Part shown: piece after piece, positions 33,911-44,974 of the stretch | Layout: the number at the start of each line of letters is the position of its first letter | Position numbering within the stretch: the first letter of the stretch is position 1 | Source of the DNA: Paraphaeosphaeria minitans | Lineage: Eukaryota > Ascomycota > Dothideomycetes > Pleosporales > Didymosphaeriaceae | Length of the DNA: 64,000 bases | Reading direction: 5' to 3' | Assembly: GCA_015832175.1 (NCBI GenBank) | Contig: WJXW01000003.1 | Coordinates: 3,348,001-3,412,000, forward strand | Translations under genes and position numbers: made by a program | Notes under the pieces: model-generated | The model's database searches: none | What the model saw: only the letters and a program-made list of their open reading frames with translations | Told to the model about the DNA's origin: nothing

Positions 33911-34390
33911 GGTGAGTGGATGCGGGGTCCAGTTGGGGTGGAGAGAAGCGGAACTGGGGAGGGGCGAGGGTGTTCAAGTACACTGGAAAGGCAACATGGG
34001 CCGCCTGCGTGCGGTTCACCATTGCTCGCCGCGGGTGAGGCCAATAAAGGTGGGTCTAACCGCCCCGCGCGACGGCACGTGCTCTGGAAGACTATGGAAA
34101 CGACCTTAGTAATCTCACCCTTTCCGAACAATCACTTGTGATGCTTGGAAAACATTCACGCCGATCAAATTTAGTCAAACGTAGGGAAGATTCAGACCAC
34201 GCGGGCGGCTTGTCAAGTTCCCTACAATCGAGTTCAGTGGTGTATCATAGTCTACCGTTGGCTGACGATTCCACGTAAATGCATCGAAAAGAGGATTTTT
34301 GATGACCAGTCTTAGTGTTCGTCCCCTTGCGCAACGCCTCGCCATACGCAGCATCGATGGTAGCTTTTAATTGCAATTGCGGTGTTAAAT

Positions 34391-34591
34391 TCGATCAGAT
34401 TTGCTCGCCGTCCTTGAGAATGGCTTGCAGCGTTTCTACACTCGATCAGGTTCGCTCGCGGTTCTTGTAGCTGGCTTGCAGCGTTTCTATATTGGATCAA
34501 CTTCGCTCGCCGCCTTCAAAACCAACTTGCAGCGTCTCTACATCCAATCAGCTTCGCTCGTCGTCCTCGAAACCGACTTGCAGCGTTTCTT
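34391..34591. repeat. 51-bp minisatellite, about four diverged copies
   Basis: Units begin at about 34401, 34451, 34502 and 34553. Each starts with a form of TTCGCTCGCCG and carries CTTGCAGCGTTTCTA at the same offset. One plus-strand frame would turn it into 17-residue repeats of the type LxxxxxxLQRFY. Confidence 0.8.
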
Positions 34592-35059
34592 TGTGGCAAG
34601 CATGGTGAAGGTGGATAAGGCGATGCATAATGGCCACTCCCTTGGATGCATTGGATCGCAGTTCTCAGCAACGGTGACGAGGGCTGTGACTGGAAGGTAG
34701 GGTTCTGTGTGAAGGAGCATGATAGAGTAGACCCGTGTCACCATGGCGACTAGCATGACCAAGATGACGACGCGCGGCTCGATATATTGTATATTGTGGA
34801 GATGGCCGTACTCACTGCGCTGTGCTATACGAGAACGAAGAGCGACAGATGGGCTTTTCGACACAGAAGACGTCGGCAGTCCCTTGAGTGACTCTCCCGC
34901 TACCTTGACAGTAAGAGATTCACAGCACGCATACCTAGAAGGTAGCATAGCTACCACGAGCAGACGGGCTACAGCGGATGGGGTTAGATGCGCAGCGACT
35001 CCTGAAACGCGCTTGGGGGTGTGCACGCACTGATGTCATGGCAAAGAATGAGCAAGCAG

Positions 35060-35090
<31 letters not shown>

Positions 35091-35641
35091 TCAATCCATG
35101 AATTTCAGTTCAGGTCAGGTCAGGTCAGGTTGAGCAGAAGCACAGGTCGGCAGGCTTGACCGGTCGTGTGTTCCAGTGTCCACTGTCCACTGTCCCGTAG
35201 GTAGTCCGACCGACTCCCAGGCAGCGGTGAGGCTTGAGGCGTGCCAAGTGCGGCAATGGCCGTCGAGCATAAAGTCCGACCGAGGAGGTCTGGCGTGCAC
35301 AAAGGCAGATGGCGCCTTCAAAGTTCACCGAGACCCCGCATCTGGACGGGCGATAGGGGCGAAGCGTGTGTGTTTCGGACAATCAGCGGCCATGGCGGAG
35401 GGTGGCTGTAAGTATCTACTAGGTATCGCGCTTCTCGGTCGCAAGGAGCGAGCCTGAGGTCGGTGAGGGGATGTGCGACTGCTGAGGATAGGTAGTGAGG
35501 CCACGTGCGGCTGCTGAGGACCATGAGGTGATGTGCGATGCAGCGATGCAGTGAGGCCATGTGCGATGCAGTTTTCGGGGGCGGGCTGCGACTGAAACCA
35601 CGACGGCAGCCGGCAGTGAGACAGGGCGCACGCAGCGTCAG

Positions 35642-35643
<2 letters not shown>

Positions 35644-35679
<36 letters not shown>
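35644..35679. repeat. TC dinucleotide microsatellite (18 units)
   Basis: An uninterrupted TC run about 620 bp upstream of the RHO1 start codon. Confidence 0.95.
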
Positions 35680-35683
<4 letters not shown>

Positions 35684-35910
35684 GGCGATTTGCTCAATGC
35701 TTGCGAAGGCGTGGTGCGGGATACAGAGCACGTCACGAGGCAGACGGTGACGGTGAGGGCGCGGTTCGGGCGTGGCTTTGCTTGACTCTCCATCTAGGTA
35801 TGTATCTAGATAGGTAGTCTATCGCGGGTGAATGTGATTTGCCATGTCAACGTGACGGCCGTTTTGTGTGCGCGAGCGTGGGCTTGCTCGAGCCAGCGCT
35901 GGACTTGGGA

Positions 35911-35952
35911 TCAGCACCAGCACCAGCACCAGCACCAGCACCAGCACCAGCA
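35911..35952. repeat. CAGCAC hexamer microsatellite
   Basis: About seven perfect units, followed by decayed copies to about 35972. It lies about 350 bp upstream of RHO1. Confidence 0.85.
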
Positions 35953-36301
35953 TCAGCTCCAGCACCACCAGCCGCCCGCAGCCCGTCGCTGCCCGTCGCT
36001 GCATAAGCACAAGCACAACCAGCGTCCAAGCACAATTCCTGCCCAGTGTCCAAGCACAATTCCTGTCCAGTGTCCTCGCGTGAAGCAGCCGGTCAGCCAA
36101 TCACGCGCGCACCAGCCACGGCGATAGCAGGAGTGCGGCTGTGTCTGGCGTCTGTGCACGGGCGGTCCTGAGAAGCAGGTGCCCTTCCAGCAGCACACTC
36201 TTGTTACTTACACCAGACCTCTCCCAACATCCCAACTCTTGACCTCCAACCCGCCTCCCAGCGACCACCGATTCCCTACATATCCCCCAGTGCTCGATAC
36301 C

Positions 36302-37208
36302 ATGGCCGAGATCCGTCGCAAGCTCGTTATCGTCGGTGACGGTGCCTGTGGAAAGACCTGTCTGCTCATGTAAGTCGTGGCCCAGCACCGGTATCAAAAC
36401 CCAGCAGCGATAGCGAGCCCGAGCACGCTGCCTGCCTATCGACGAACCCGCCCGCTAACGCCGCCCTCCAGTGTCTTCTCCAAGGGCACCTTCCCTGAGG
36501 TCAGTTCCACGCCCCCAGAGCCCTGCATCCCCTGCCATCGTCAGCTGGGCTGCACCGCTCCGTCGCGGCGATTCCAGCCCGCCGCCCATTGTTACACACC
36601 TACTGACATCATCTGCCCTGCAGGTCTACGTGCCCACTGTCTTCGAGAACTATGTTGCCGATGTAGAGGTCGACGGCAAGCACGTCGAGCTCGCCCTCTG
36701 GGATACCGCAGGCCAGGAGGATTACGACCGTCTGCGCCCTCTCTCGTATCCCGACTCACACGTTATCCTCATCTGCTTCGCCGTCGACTCGCCTGACTCG
36801 CTCGACAACGTCCAGGAGAAGGTACACTGCCCGCCGCTGCTCTTGCACGGCCATCGCTAACGAGGCACAGTGGATCTCCGAGGTGCTGCACTTCTGCCAG
36901 GGCCTGCCCATCATTCTCGTTGGCTGCAAAAAGGATCTTCGCTTCGACCAGAAGACGATTGAAGAGCTGCACAAGACCTCCCAGAAGCCTGTGACCCCCG
37001 AGCAGGTCAGTCCTCGATGGGTCTACTAATTCCAACCGCGCTAATGCACCCATAGGCCGAGGATGTCCGCAAGAAGATCGGTGCGCTCAAGTACCTCGAG
37101 TGCTCGGCAAAGACGAACGAGGGTGTGCGGGAAGTGTTTGAACACGCCACTCGGGCTGCCCTGACCACCCGGAAAGAGAACAAGAAGAAGAAGTGCCTGA
37201 TCTTGTAA
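36302..37208 (+). CDS. rho1: Rho1 small GTPase
   Basis: Five exons: 36302-36369, 36472-36499, 36624-36821, 36871-37005 and 37056-37208 (introns 102, 124, 49, 50 nt). The product is 193 aa, the normal Rho1 length. The P-loop is GDGACGKTC near residue 14. Switch I is [10 protein letters not shown] with the effector threonine, and switch II is [18 protein letters not shown]. The base-recognition motifs are GCKKDLR and CSAKT. The Rho insert helix ([18 protein letters not shown]) is present. The C-terminus is a lysine cluster plus CLIL, a CAAX box ending in leucine and so probably geranylgeranylated. Rho1 controls glucan synthase, the Pkc1 wall-integrity pathway and actin polarity at the plasma membrane. 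The 28-nt second exon is normal for this gene family. Confidence 0.97.
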
Positions 37209-38651
37209 GGTACACGGCGTACAGGCGGTGGCCGCCGCAGCACCCTGTCGTGGCTACACAGGGACTTCCAACGAGCCTGCGGCGGCCGTGAGCTAGGCGG
37301 TTGATATGAAGACACATGTGAATGGTGGGCTCGCGAAGGCGCGCATCTACCTACCTCTGGCCAGCTAGAGCCTTCGCGGCACCACGGGCGTTACTGCGCT
37401 GTATTTCGAGCACATCATCTTGGGGTAGTTCATAACAGGGTTTCTTCTTGCGGGACCGAGGCACTCACAGCGTACCGGAAATCAGCAAATGGCAGGCGTA
37501 TCTTGTCAGGTATGCCTCACATGCTCACGTGCCACTCACGTACACGTACACGACTCGTCCGGACGCCAGCTCGCGCTTCGAAGCTGCTCCTGTTGCTGTT
37601 CACATCCCTCTTTGTTGGCTGGCTGTGCGGTTCTCTTTTTTTCTTCTTCGGCTTCTTTTTCCGAGAGATGGCTTGCGCATCTGGTGTAATAACTGTTCAA
37701 ATCCTACCTGCTCTGCCTACCTACCCACCTATCTGTTTTCTCTTGGCGTCGAATGGATATCGTACTACATACTCTGCTGGCCTCGTCTCTCCGTTTCCGG
37801 TTCTCTGTGATGGGTGCGTGTCGTTGAGTCTGGACTACCAAAACACGGTGTAGTGGGTGAGTCGGTAGCGATCGAGTGAGTGACCGAGAGACCATGTTCA
37901 CTCCTCGGTCTCCTCGCTACGAACCATGGCCAGCTTCATGCCTTGATGGAACAAGACACTGATGCGCGTGTCTCCTCGCTTCTCGCAGTGTGTCACTCGT
38001 TCCTTCACCGGAAGTCTTGTGTGCAGCTTCCAAACGGAGGCGCAGCAGGTGCATGAAGGAACGTAGGCCCCGCCTAGCGACAGGCAGTGTAGTGAGTGTT
38101 CTACAGAGCAGTGCTTTCGCGCGTGAGAACGGGACGTCATCCGATGGGGTCGCGTGAAATGACACCACGTAGCACCTGCGCATGCATCGGACCTTGCACG
38201 GTAGGTAGAACAAAGTCTGCTTTTCCCAACATGCAACACCGCCAGGGACGGGAAGTCGTGCGGATCATGTGTGTATGGGTATAGATGGCGCTGCAATGTG
38301 CTGCGCTGGGTAGGTTGGCTACGTCTCTATGGCATAGGTATAGATGGCGTCTCCGTCCCCTGATTGGGATATCCAAAAAAGCCAATACGCGTGTGTACAT
38401 ACATACATACATACATACATACATACATACATACATACATACATACATACATACATACATACATACATACATACATACATACATACATACATACATACAT
38501 ACATACATACATACATACATACATACATACATACATACATACATACATGCATGCATGCATGCATGCATGCATGCCAGCTAGCCGAACCCATGCATGTCTT
38601 CGCCCGTCGTGGATATATGTATACAATATAATTACGTGCCGTAGGATAACG
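37209..38651. other. intergenic with long tetranucleotide repeat, no gene seen
   Basis: Region between the 3' ends of RHO1 and the aspartic protease gene. Several frames of 90-130 codons exist only because the CATA repeat lacks stops. No other feature is supported. Confidence 0.5.
38396..38573. repeat. (ACAT)n block followed by (ATGC)n
   Basis: About 38 uninterrupted ACAT units (38396-38546) pass directly into about seven ATGC units (to 38573). Read in any frame the block gives poly(Tyr-Ile-His-Thr)- or poly(Met-Tyr-Val-Cys)-like products that are not genes. Confidence 0.97.
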
Positions 38652-40407
38652 CTACGCTAGATAGATCGAGAAAAGGGTGGCTGCGATGCAGAGCAGTGCC
38701 GGAGCGGTGAGCGTGGACGATGCCACACCGGTGTGATCCTTCGACGACGACGCCGACGCATCCGCCGAGGAAGAAGCAGGCGACGACACGTCCGCCGTCG
38801 GCGTCGCGGACGCACCGGGCGGCAGAAGTGGCGCCGCAGACGTCGTGGCTTCTCCCGCCGAGGAACTCGCCCCCGTGGAGTAACTCCCCGACGCTGTTCC
38901 CGACGCGCTCGCACGCGCGGATGTCCCCGTCGCCGTCGCCGTCGAGCTCGCACTCGCACTCGCGCCGTCCGGCTTGGTCCCGAACCCGACCTTGCCGCTG
39001 TCGAGATCGAAAGCGGTGTATACGTTCTTGAGGAAGACGTCGCCGAGCAGCCATTGGTCGGCGCCAAACGTCTGCCGCCCGAAGACATTGCTCCTGCACA
39101 TGCCGGCACCCGTAGTCCCGCCGACCCAGTCCTTGCTCGAGATGGCGTACGTCGTGTGGCCGAGCTTGATACGCAAGTCGGAGGTGGTAGAGCAGGGCAC
39201 ACTGAAGGTCTCGCCGGAGCGGGTGTAGCCCCGGACGAGTGCGTGCAGGGCGAGGGCGTCGGCCTCAGGCATGAAGACGTACGAGGTGCCCGAGTCGATG
39301 ATGGCGGATTTCCCCTCGAAGCCCGCGAGCGAGGGCCCCGCGCCCGCGTCGCCCACGCCGACTTCCCAGAAGCCCGTGTCGTTGGGCACGCCGTCGAGCC
39401 ACTGCAGCGCCCCCTCGAAGCGCTCGCTGTTCACCGCTCCCAGATCCAGCTCTCCGTCGTTCGTCCCGTCCGCTGCGCGCGAGAGGTGCATGCCGAACAC
39501 CTTTGCGGGTATGACGTCTGCGGCCGCGAGGGCCTCGATAAGCGTCTGGCTGTCGCCGAGGGAGGCTGCGGTGCCCCGGCCGAGTCCCAGGATACCGTCC
39601 ATGGGGTAGGCGTTGAATTCGGAAGAGACGTTTGTGGCGAGCCCGAAGGTTAGGGGTGTGGAGAGGCCGGCGATGTGCAGGGTGTCGGAGGCGATGGTGC
39701 CGGAGACGGAGCCGGTGCCGTAGGTTATGCTAAAGGATTTCGTTGTTGTCTAAGACACTCCATCAGCATGTAAGTTTGAATATTAAGAAGGGTTAGAGTG
39801 AAGGTGAAGGTGAAGATAAAGGTAAAGGTGAAAGTAAAGGGTGAAAGTAAAGGGTGAAAGTGAAGGGTGAAAGTAAAGGGTGAAGGATGAAGGGTGAAGG
39901 ATGAAGGGTGAAGGATAAAATGATAGTGAAGGATAAAGGTCTAGGGTGAAGGATGAAGGGAGAAAAGAGAGATGGGCATACCTTCAGTGACCCTGAGTTC
40001 CCCTCCCCAAACGTATTATGCTTCCCGCACGCCTCGGCCGTACACTCCTGGCCCATAACCCACGTGTTGCTCGCGGCCGAGTCGAGCAGCAAGTGGTGTT
40101 CCTCCTTGCTACTGCCAATTGTGATGGCGGCCATGTAGCTCAGGTCCGCGCCGTCCTGGTCCACCGCCACGCTGTTCTTCCGGCTCGGGTCGTCACTGCT
40201 GAGGATGTCGTACGTGTTGTCGCGGGGCACGCGGCGCAGCGGGACGGTGAGGCGGCTTCGGGAGGCATCGCCATGTCTGGGCATCGTTCGTCGTCGAGGA
40301 GCCGGCGTGGCTTGCGATGTGCTGGAGGATGGGTCGTAGGGATAGAAGGCTGAGGCGACTTGTACCACTGCGCTCGCCGCCGTCCAGGTCTTCCAGGGAA
40401 CTAGCAT
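38652..40407 (-). CDS. secreted, probably GPI-anchored aspartic protease (pepsin family)
   Basis: Two minus-strand exons, 40407-39982 and 39749-38652. The 232-nt intron is filled with a GGTGAA/GGATGAA-type repeat. The product is 507 aa. The start at 40407 gives a signal peptide (MLVPWKTWTAASAVVQVASA) followed by a basic propeptide-like stretch. The first catalytic motif is LLLDSAASNTWVMG, where pepsins usually have DTGSS, and the second is AIIDSGTSYVFMP. The flap tyrosine lies in FSITYGTGSVSG, and MDGILGLGRG and WLLGDVFLKNVYTAFDL are typical pepsin-fold landmarks. About 110 Ser/Ala/Thr-rich residues and a hydrophobic end (LLCIAATLFSIYLA) indicate a GPI signal, as in yapsins. It probably works at the wall or outside the cell. 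Further upstream in-frame ATGs would disrupt the signal peptide. Confidence 0.9.
39785..39965. repeat. intronic purine-rich minisatellite
   Basis: Degenerate units of GGTGAA, AGGGTGAAAGTAA and AGGGTGAAGGATGA fill most of the protease intron. On the coding strand this is an almost pure pyrimidine tract. Confidence 0.85.
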
Positions 40408-40825
40408 TACGATTACGTCCTCCGGCTGTCCTTTTGTCTTCCGCGCTTCTATTCTTCTCCTGCTCAGTTCCCGGGTATCCCAATGCAAACGCGATGCAAA
40501 GCAACAACGCAACACAACGCAATGCCCGCTCAATCAATCAATCAATCAACAGACTAACACACCAGGTAAGAGCACATGAATCAATCCTTCCCGGCGCAGC
40601 ACCGCGTCTCTCGCAGCCGTCCAGGTGCGTGACGAAACGAAGCCTCGGCGGTGGAAGGGTAGGTAGCTAGAAGCCAGGTCTGAGTGCCGTTCGCGCAATC
40701 CGCTCTGACTGCAGCGACGTCAGAGTCCGTCGAATCTCCGTCGTCTATACGGTTCCCGATCCGGGTGGACAAAGATGAGACAAAGACAGTCTGCAAACAG
40801 ACGCCAGACAGCCCAGATGCTCTAG

Positions 40826-40886
40826 GAGAAAGAAGAAGAAGAAGAAGAAGAAGAAGAAGAAGAAGAAGAAGAAGAAGAAGAGGAGG
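40826..40886. repeat. GAA/AGA trinucleotide run
   Basis: About 19 units of AGA passing into AGG units. It lies about 420 bp upstream of the protease start. Confidence 0.93.
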
Positions 40887-41144
40887 AGGTGGAGGACAGC
40901 ACCAGCACCAGCACCCGCCCCCCGGCCCGCCCGTTCTCGCCGTGCATGCCCATCGATAGATAGATAGATACCTAGTCTACTCCGGAGTGACATCTGCGAC
41001 GGTGGCTTGCCATGTCGAGCCGGCGGGGCGAGGCGAGGCGCGCTCGGCTAGTGGCGCACCCCCTGAAGGTACCGCGTTTTTGGGAAGGTGCGAGTGGGAC
41101 GCCAGCCCGTTTAGGTGACGCGGGTCACGCTGGAGGGTGCCTGA

Positions 41145-41548
41145 GGATCTAGACATGCACGCTTGATATCCATGGGATGGAAGACTTCTTAGTGACCAAC
41201 GCCGTGCTAAAAGCTGAAGCTGAAAAGCATACAGACTGCCACCACCAATTTTGGACGCTTGAAAGAGCTACGGTACCTATGTGGAGTATGCTTGGGGATC
41301 TAAATATGCACGCTTAATATCTATAGGAGAGAAGACTTCTTAGTGACCAACGCTGTGCTAGAAGCTAAAGCTGCAAACCATACAGACTGCCACCACCAAT
41401 CTTGGACGCTTGAAGGAGCTACAGTACCTATGTAGAGTATAGATAGAAGACTTCTTAGCAACTAACGCTGTGCTAGAAGCTGAAGCTACAAATTATATAG
41501 ACTGTTACCACAAGTTTTGGACGCTTAAAGGAGCTACGGTACCTATGT
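41145..41548. repeat. tandem triplication of a non-coding unit of about 150 bp
   Basis: Copy 1 is 41145-41295, copy 2 is 41296-41435 and copy 3 is about 41441-41548, which lacks the first 30 bases or so. All contain AAGACTTCTTAG, AACGC.GTGCTA, a TTGGACGCTT box and GAGCTAC.GTACCTATGT at the same offsets. Differences between copies are mostly C/T and G/A transitions. Confidence 0.85.
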
Positions 41549-41631
41549 CAGGAGCGCTCCATTGCTTCCAATCCTCGGCGGGCATTCACATCGGCTGCTC
41601 CACTCCACATCTGTCTGCTTGATGGCGGCCG

Positions 41632-44284
41632 TCATCGATTCAGACTCAGCAGCCCCTCGACATACCTCCTCGCATCGATCCCAATGCCCTCCGCCAGCCC
41701 CTTCGGTCCCCATCCCGCCGCCGCACCCCCCGTTTTGTCCACGGCAGGCTTCCACATGCTGCTGGCAAACCTGCTGCCTGCGCTCTTAGTCGAAGGCGCT
41801 GTTGCGTCGCGCGCACGCCGGATGAGGATCGCCTCGCGGAGCTGGTCCGTGATGAACTCGGTCTGCGTTTCCTCCGCCTCTTGCTCTTGACCCGCGTCTG
41901 CTTTCGTGCTTAGTGAAGGCATGGCTTGCGACGGAGGCAGGCGCATCCAAACGACCCACCAGCTGCGACTTGTTTTGCACGTTCGCTCAATCTCGGCGAG
42001 GCTGCGCCGTGTGCTGCTCACCGTGGCGAGGATCTGAGAATGCACGTTGAGGGCTTCGACGCGGCTCCAGCCGGCGAGCGATGCATCGCTGCTCAGGCCC
42101 TCGGCGATCAGTGTTCCGGGGTCTGCTATGTTGGGAATGCTCGAATGTACCGTGAGCGTCCGAGGGTCATATACCAAATCATAGATTGGCTGTATGTTGG
42201 GCGCTGCCCCTTGCTGTGACGACATTGTCGTGTAAGGGTGAGAGGATCCGGATATACGCGCGAAGACCTTGCTTGGGCATGTGCTGGTTGACAATGGGCG
42301 GTGAAGAGGTGCAAAGTAGGTATGCAGGTTGCGGTAAAAAGGTGCTACCGTGAGCGACTCTGTTCGATGGAGGAAAAGGAACGTATAGATGAAAGGTCGA
42401 TGCTGAAGTAGCAGTTAGCAGAAGTCTCCTATACATTGTCTCTGTATTCCTTACCACGTAGATTATAGGTCGAAGTCTTCGCAGCCTGGCAATATCAGCA
42501 TTCCCGGGACTGAGCTCCTTTTCATACTGCGGCATGTCGTCGTCTTCGGTTCCAGGAGTCGCAGGAATGCTCTCGTCGGTCAACTCGACATGAACAGTCC
42601 GAAGGAGCGTGCGGTTGTTCCAGTCCCCTTCGCAGTCAGAGTCATCTGCGTCTTCATCGCCCAAACCACCTTTCAGACCAATGGCGAAATAGCCGGTGTT
42701 TTCTTGTTGAATCTGGGCTTTGAGCTTCTCCGCTGCATGGCCAATGTCTGGTTCGGGTTCCACAAATCGTATTGGAGCCTCTGGTGTAGCTGTGTCCACG
42801 GGTTGCTCTTGCGCGGGTGCACTTTCAGCCGTCACGCTTTTTTTAGAGCCCCACGCGCTACCGTAACCCAGAGTGAGATACTTCATCCACGTTTCAGTGT
42901 CGCCCAAGGAAGCTAAAAGCGGCTCTTGGTTCTGTGACGTCTGTCCCTCTGATGCTTGGACAGCACTGGAGGCTTTATGGAGTGAAGTCTCTACAGTCTT
43001 GATCAGGTCGGGAGGAATTCCAGGGGTTGGAGCAGGCGTTAGGTCTGCTTTGGGAATACTGCGGTCGGGCTTGTTGCTTAACCTCGCCGTCCGAGCAGCT
43101 GGCTCGGAAGAAGACGTCGGAGAAGGCGGAATCCGCCGCCTTCGTCTTTTGCGGTCAGTCGTTGGGTTCTCTTTGACACCGTACGTGTACTCCCCGTTGG
43201 AATAGATGGTCTCAATCCAGTGTGACAAGTCTCGCAAAGACTTTCTAGTAATAGCTCCTACTCCGGAAAAAACGACTCCATCTGCAGCGGTTGGCACACT
43301 CCCACTCCCGATCCAGGGGTCGGTATCCTCTACAGTAGGCTGTGAGTCGGGATGCTTCTTCGGGTCTTGAAGTGGTGAAGGCTCGCCGAACCGAGAGACC
43401 ACGAAGTCTACCAGACCTTCCGTTTTTTGCACGAAGTCCTCGAGCACAAGACGCTCTCCACTTCCCCACTCTTCTTCACCCACGCCCATGCCCAGCTCGC
43501 CACCGGCCGCAAGCTTTATGCCATTGTAGATGTCCACGGCCGGGCTACCGTGCAGAAGTACGTCCCAAGTGCTGGCGAATCTCGACCAGTATTTCTCCAG
43601 TATGTTGCAGAACTTGGTGCGATGGTGCTTGTCGAGCATGACGTCGAGCGTGGTTCCATGGTGGAGAAGGAAGATGTTGTGGGCGCGTATGAGTTGCTGG
43701 ATCAAAAGGGCTGGTGGGCTCACTTCCCGCGACGAGTATTCGACCGAGGGTTGCGACGTGGAGTCCCTAGTCGTCTGGTGCGCTGGGAGCTGGGTGAGGT
43801 CGATGGACTGTACCTTCTCAGTTTGCCATATCAAGGCGCATGTACAGCGGATGGAGTACTTACTGCGAGTATCCACCACCCTTCATCCAGCTGGTGCAGG
43901 ACAATTCGCGACTTATGCGTCTCGACCGAGTCGACGGCGGCGCCATTGGAGAAGCTCCTGCCCATCAATCAGCCCCACCATTGTAAATGCTCTGCATCGC
44001 GGCGTGTCGTATACGTACCGTGCGAACCCGACCATGCCCTGCGCGAGGCCAACCTGCCGTAGCTTTTCATTTTCTTGCTCGCGCAGCTCTTGCTCGGCCT
44101 GCAAGTTGCGGCCATGGAGCTTAGACCGCGACTTTGCAGCCTTGGAGTAGTAGAAGACAATCTGATTGTGGAACGTCTCGTCCGACCTCCCCAGGTCAGG
44201 GTTGTATATGGCGAGAAAGGACAGGTGCGCGGGCACAACCTTAGGGACGGCCGACGACGACATTCGTACGTCCCCGTTGGGCAT
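41632..44284 (-). CDS. CCZ1: Ccz1, subunit of the Mon1-Ccz1 Rab7 exchange factor
   Basis: Four minus-strand exons: 44284-44019, 43957-43864, 43807-42455 and 42402-41632 (introns 61, 56, 52 nt). The product is 827 aa, or 820 if the ATG at 44263 (MSSSAVPKVVPAHLSFLAIY) is used. The N-terminus is the first longin domain of the CCZ1/INTU family (FLAIYNPDLG, then QIVFYYSK, LAQGMVGFAR, and after splicing a SFSNGAAVDSVETHKSRIVL stretch leading to DEGWWILASIDLTQLP). A disordered middle with a basic run (RKRRRRR) follows. Later longin-like segments include YVHRPFIYTFLF at the last exon join, then PIYDLVYDPRTLTVHSSIPN. Mon1-Ccz1 activates Ypt7/Rab7 on late endosomes, vacuoles and autophagosomes. The frame across every intron and the family motifs support the model. 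Confidence 0.9.
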
Positions 44285-44974
44285 ATCAAGGTGATGGATA
44301 GGTCTGGAGTAGGTATGTCCACCTATTGCGTCACCGCGGAGGTGTCGAGCAACTCCGCAATACGCGGCTGCCGCTGAAGCAACTCGGGGTACAATGGCGC
44401 GCGTACAGTCTGGCCACAGTGCAGCGACAGCCTCATCCTACGTTACCGTAGTATCTAGCAAGACTCGCACAGAAACATGGACATGGCCCAGAACCACCGC
44501 CAGCAGCTCGTCGCAAGGATGCTGTCCGCAAACGATCGGACGCTGACGTACCGGTAAGCCCAGATGGCACCTCTCCCGACGCACAGGCGGCATCCCAGGA
44601 CTCAGTTCAACCTGACCCGATTTTAGCAACCTAGCTAAATTTAAGAAAGCCTATGTAGGCTAAGCTAGACTGTTCCTGTCTTTTAATATCTATAAGATAC
44701 TCATAAGCAGCTTTAAGTTCTATTGAAACTTAAGAGTTTTAATATAACCAAAAGTTTAGTTTTAGAGTTAGGGTTAGAATAGAACAGTTTTTTAACATAA
44801 GAGTACACTAAAATTAGACTAAAGAGGATTAGAAGTCTAAAGTACTTGACATGTGGTAAAAGACAGCTTCAATACCTAATTTAACTGTATGTTAACTAAC
44901 GCTAAAGTCAGGCCCTGGCCGGTTGACCTATGCGCACCCGGCGTTCCGACAACCTCACGACGCGATCTCTCGCC
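44285..44974. other. divergent upstream region with an AT-rich island
   Basis: Lies between the CCZ1 start and the formyltransferase start. Bases 44640-44890 are markedly AT-rich, with many TTAA/CTAA words and one TTAGGGTTAG, unlike the flanks. It has no coding frame of note and may be an old RIP-mutated repeat fragment. Confidence 0.5.

Larger units (their letters stand above)
33911..36301. other. repeat-rich intergenic region, no firm gene
   Basis: 2.4 kb between the divergent UFD2 and RHO1 starts. It contains the 51-bp minisatellite at 34391-34591, (CAAG)n at 35058-35087, CAGGT repeats at 35111-35130, a TC block at 35644-35679 and CACCAG repeats at 35911-35952. A 162-codon minus-strand frame (35026-34538) has one hydrophobic stretch but no family resemblance and covers the minisatellite. 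The last part carries the RHO1 leader. Confidence 0.5.
40408..41631. other. intergenic, repeat-rich, no gene seen
   Basis: Region between the protease start and the 3' end of CCZ1. It contains CAAT repeats near 40528-40550, the GAA run at 40826-40886 and the triplicated unit at 41145-41548. Confidence 0.5.

Noticed and set aside
34538..35026. 162-codon minus-strand frame over the minisatellite
   Set aside because: It has one hydrophobic stretch but no homology I recognise, and part of it is repeat-derived.
38137..38660. Several 90-140-codon frames across the ACAT repeat
   Set aside because: They exist because the tetranucleotide repeat contains no stops; the products are simple Tyr/Ile/His/Thr or Met/Tyr/Val/Cys repeats.
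38733..39653. 306-codon plus-strand frame opposite the aspartic protease
   Set aside because: Arg-rich antisense shadow of a GC-rich exon; the minus strand has protease motifs.
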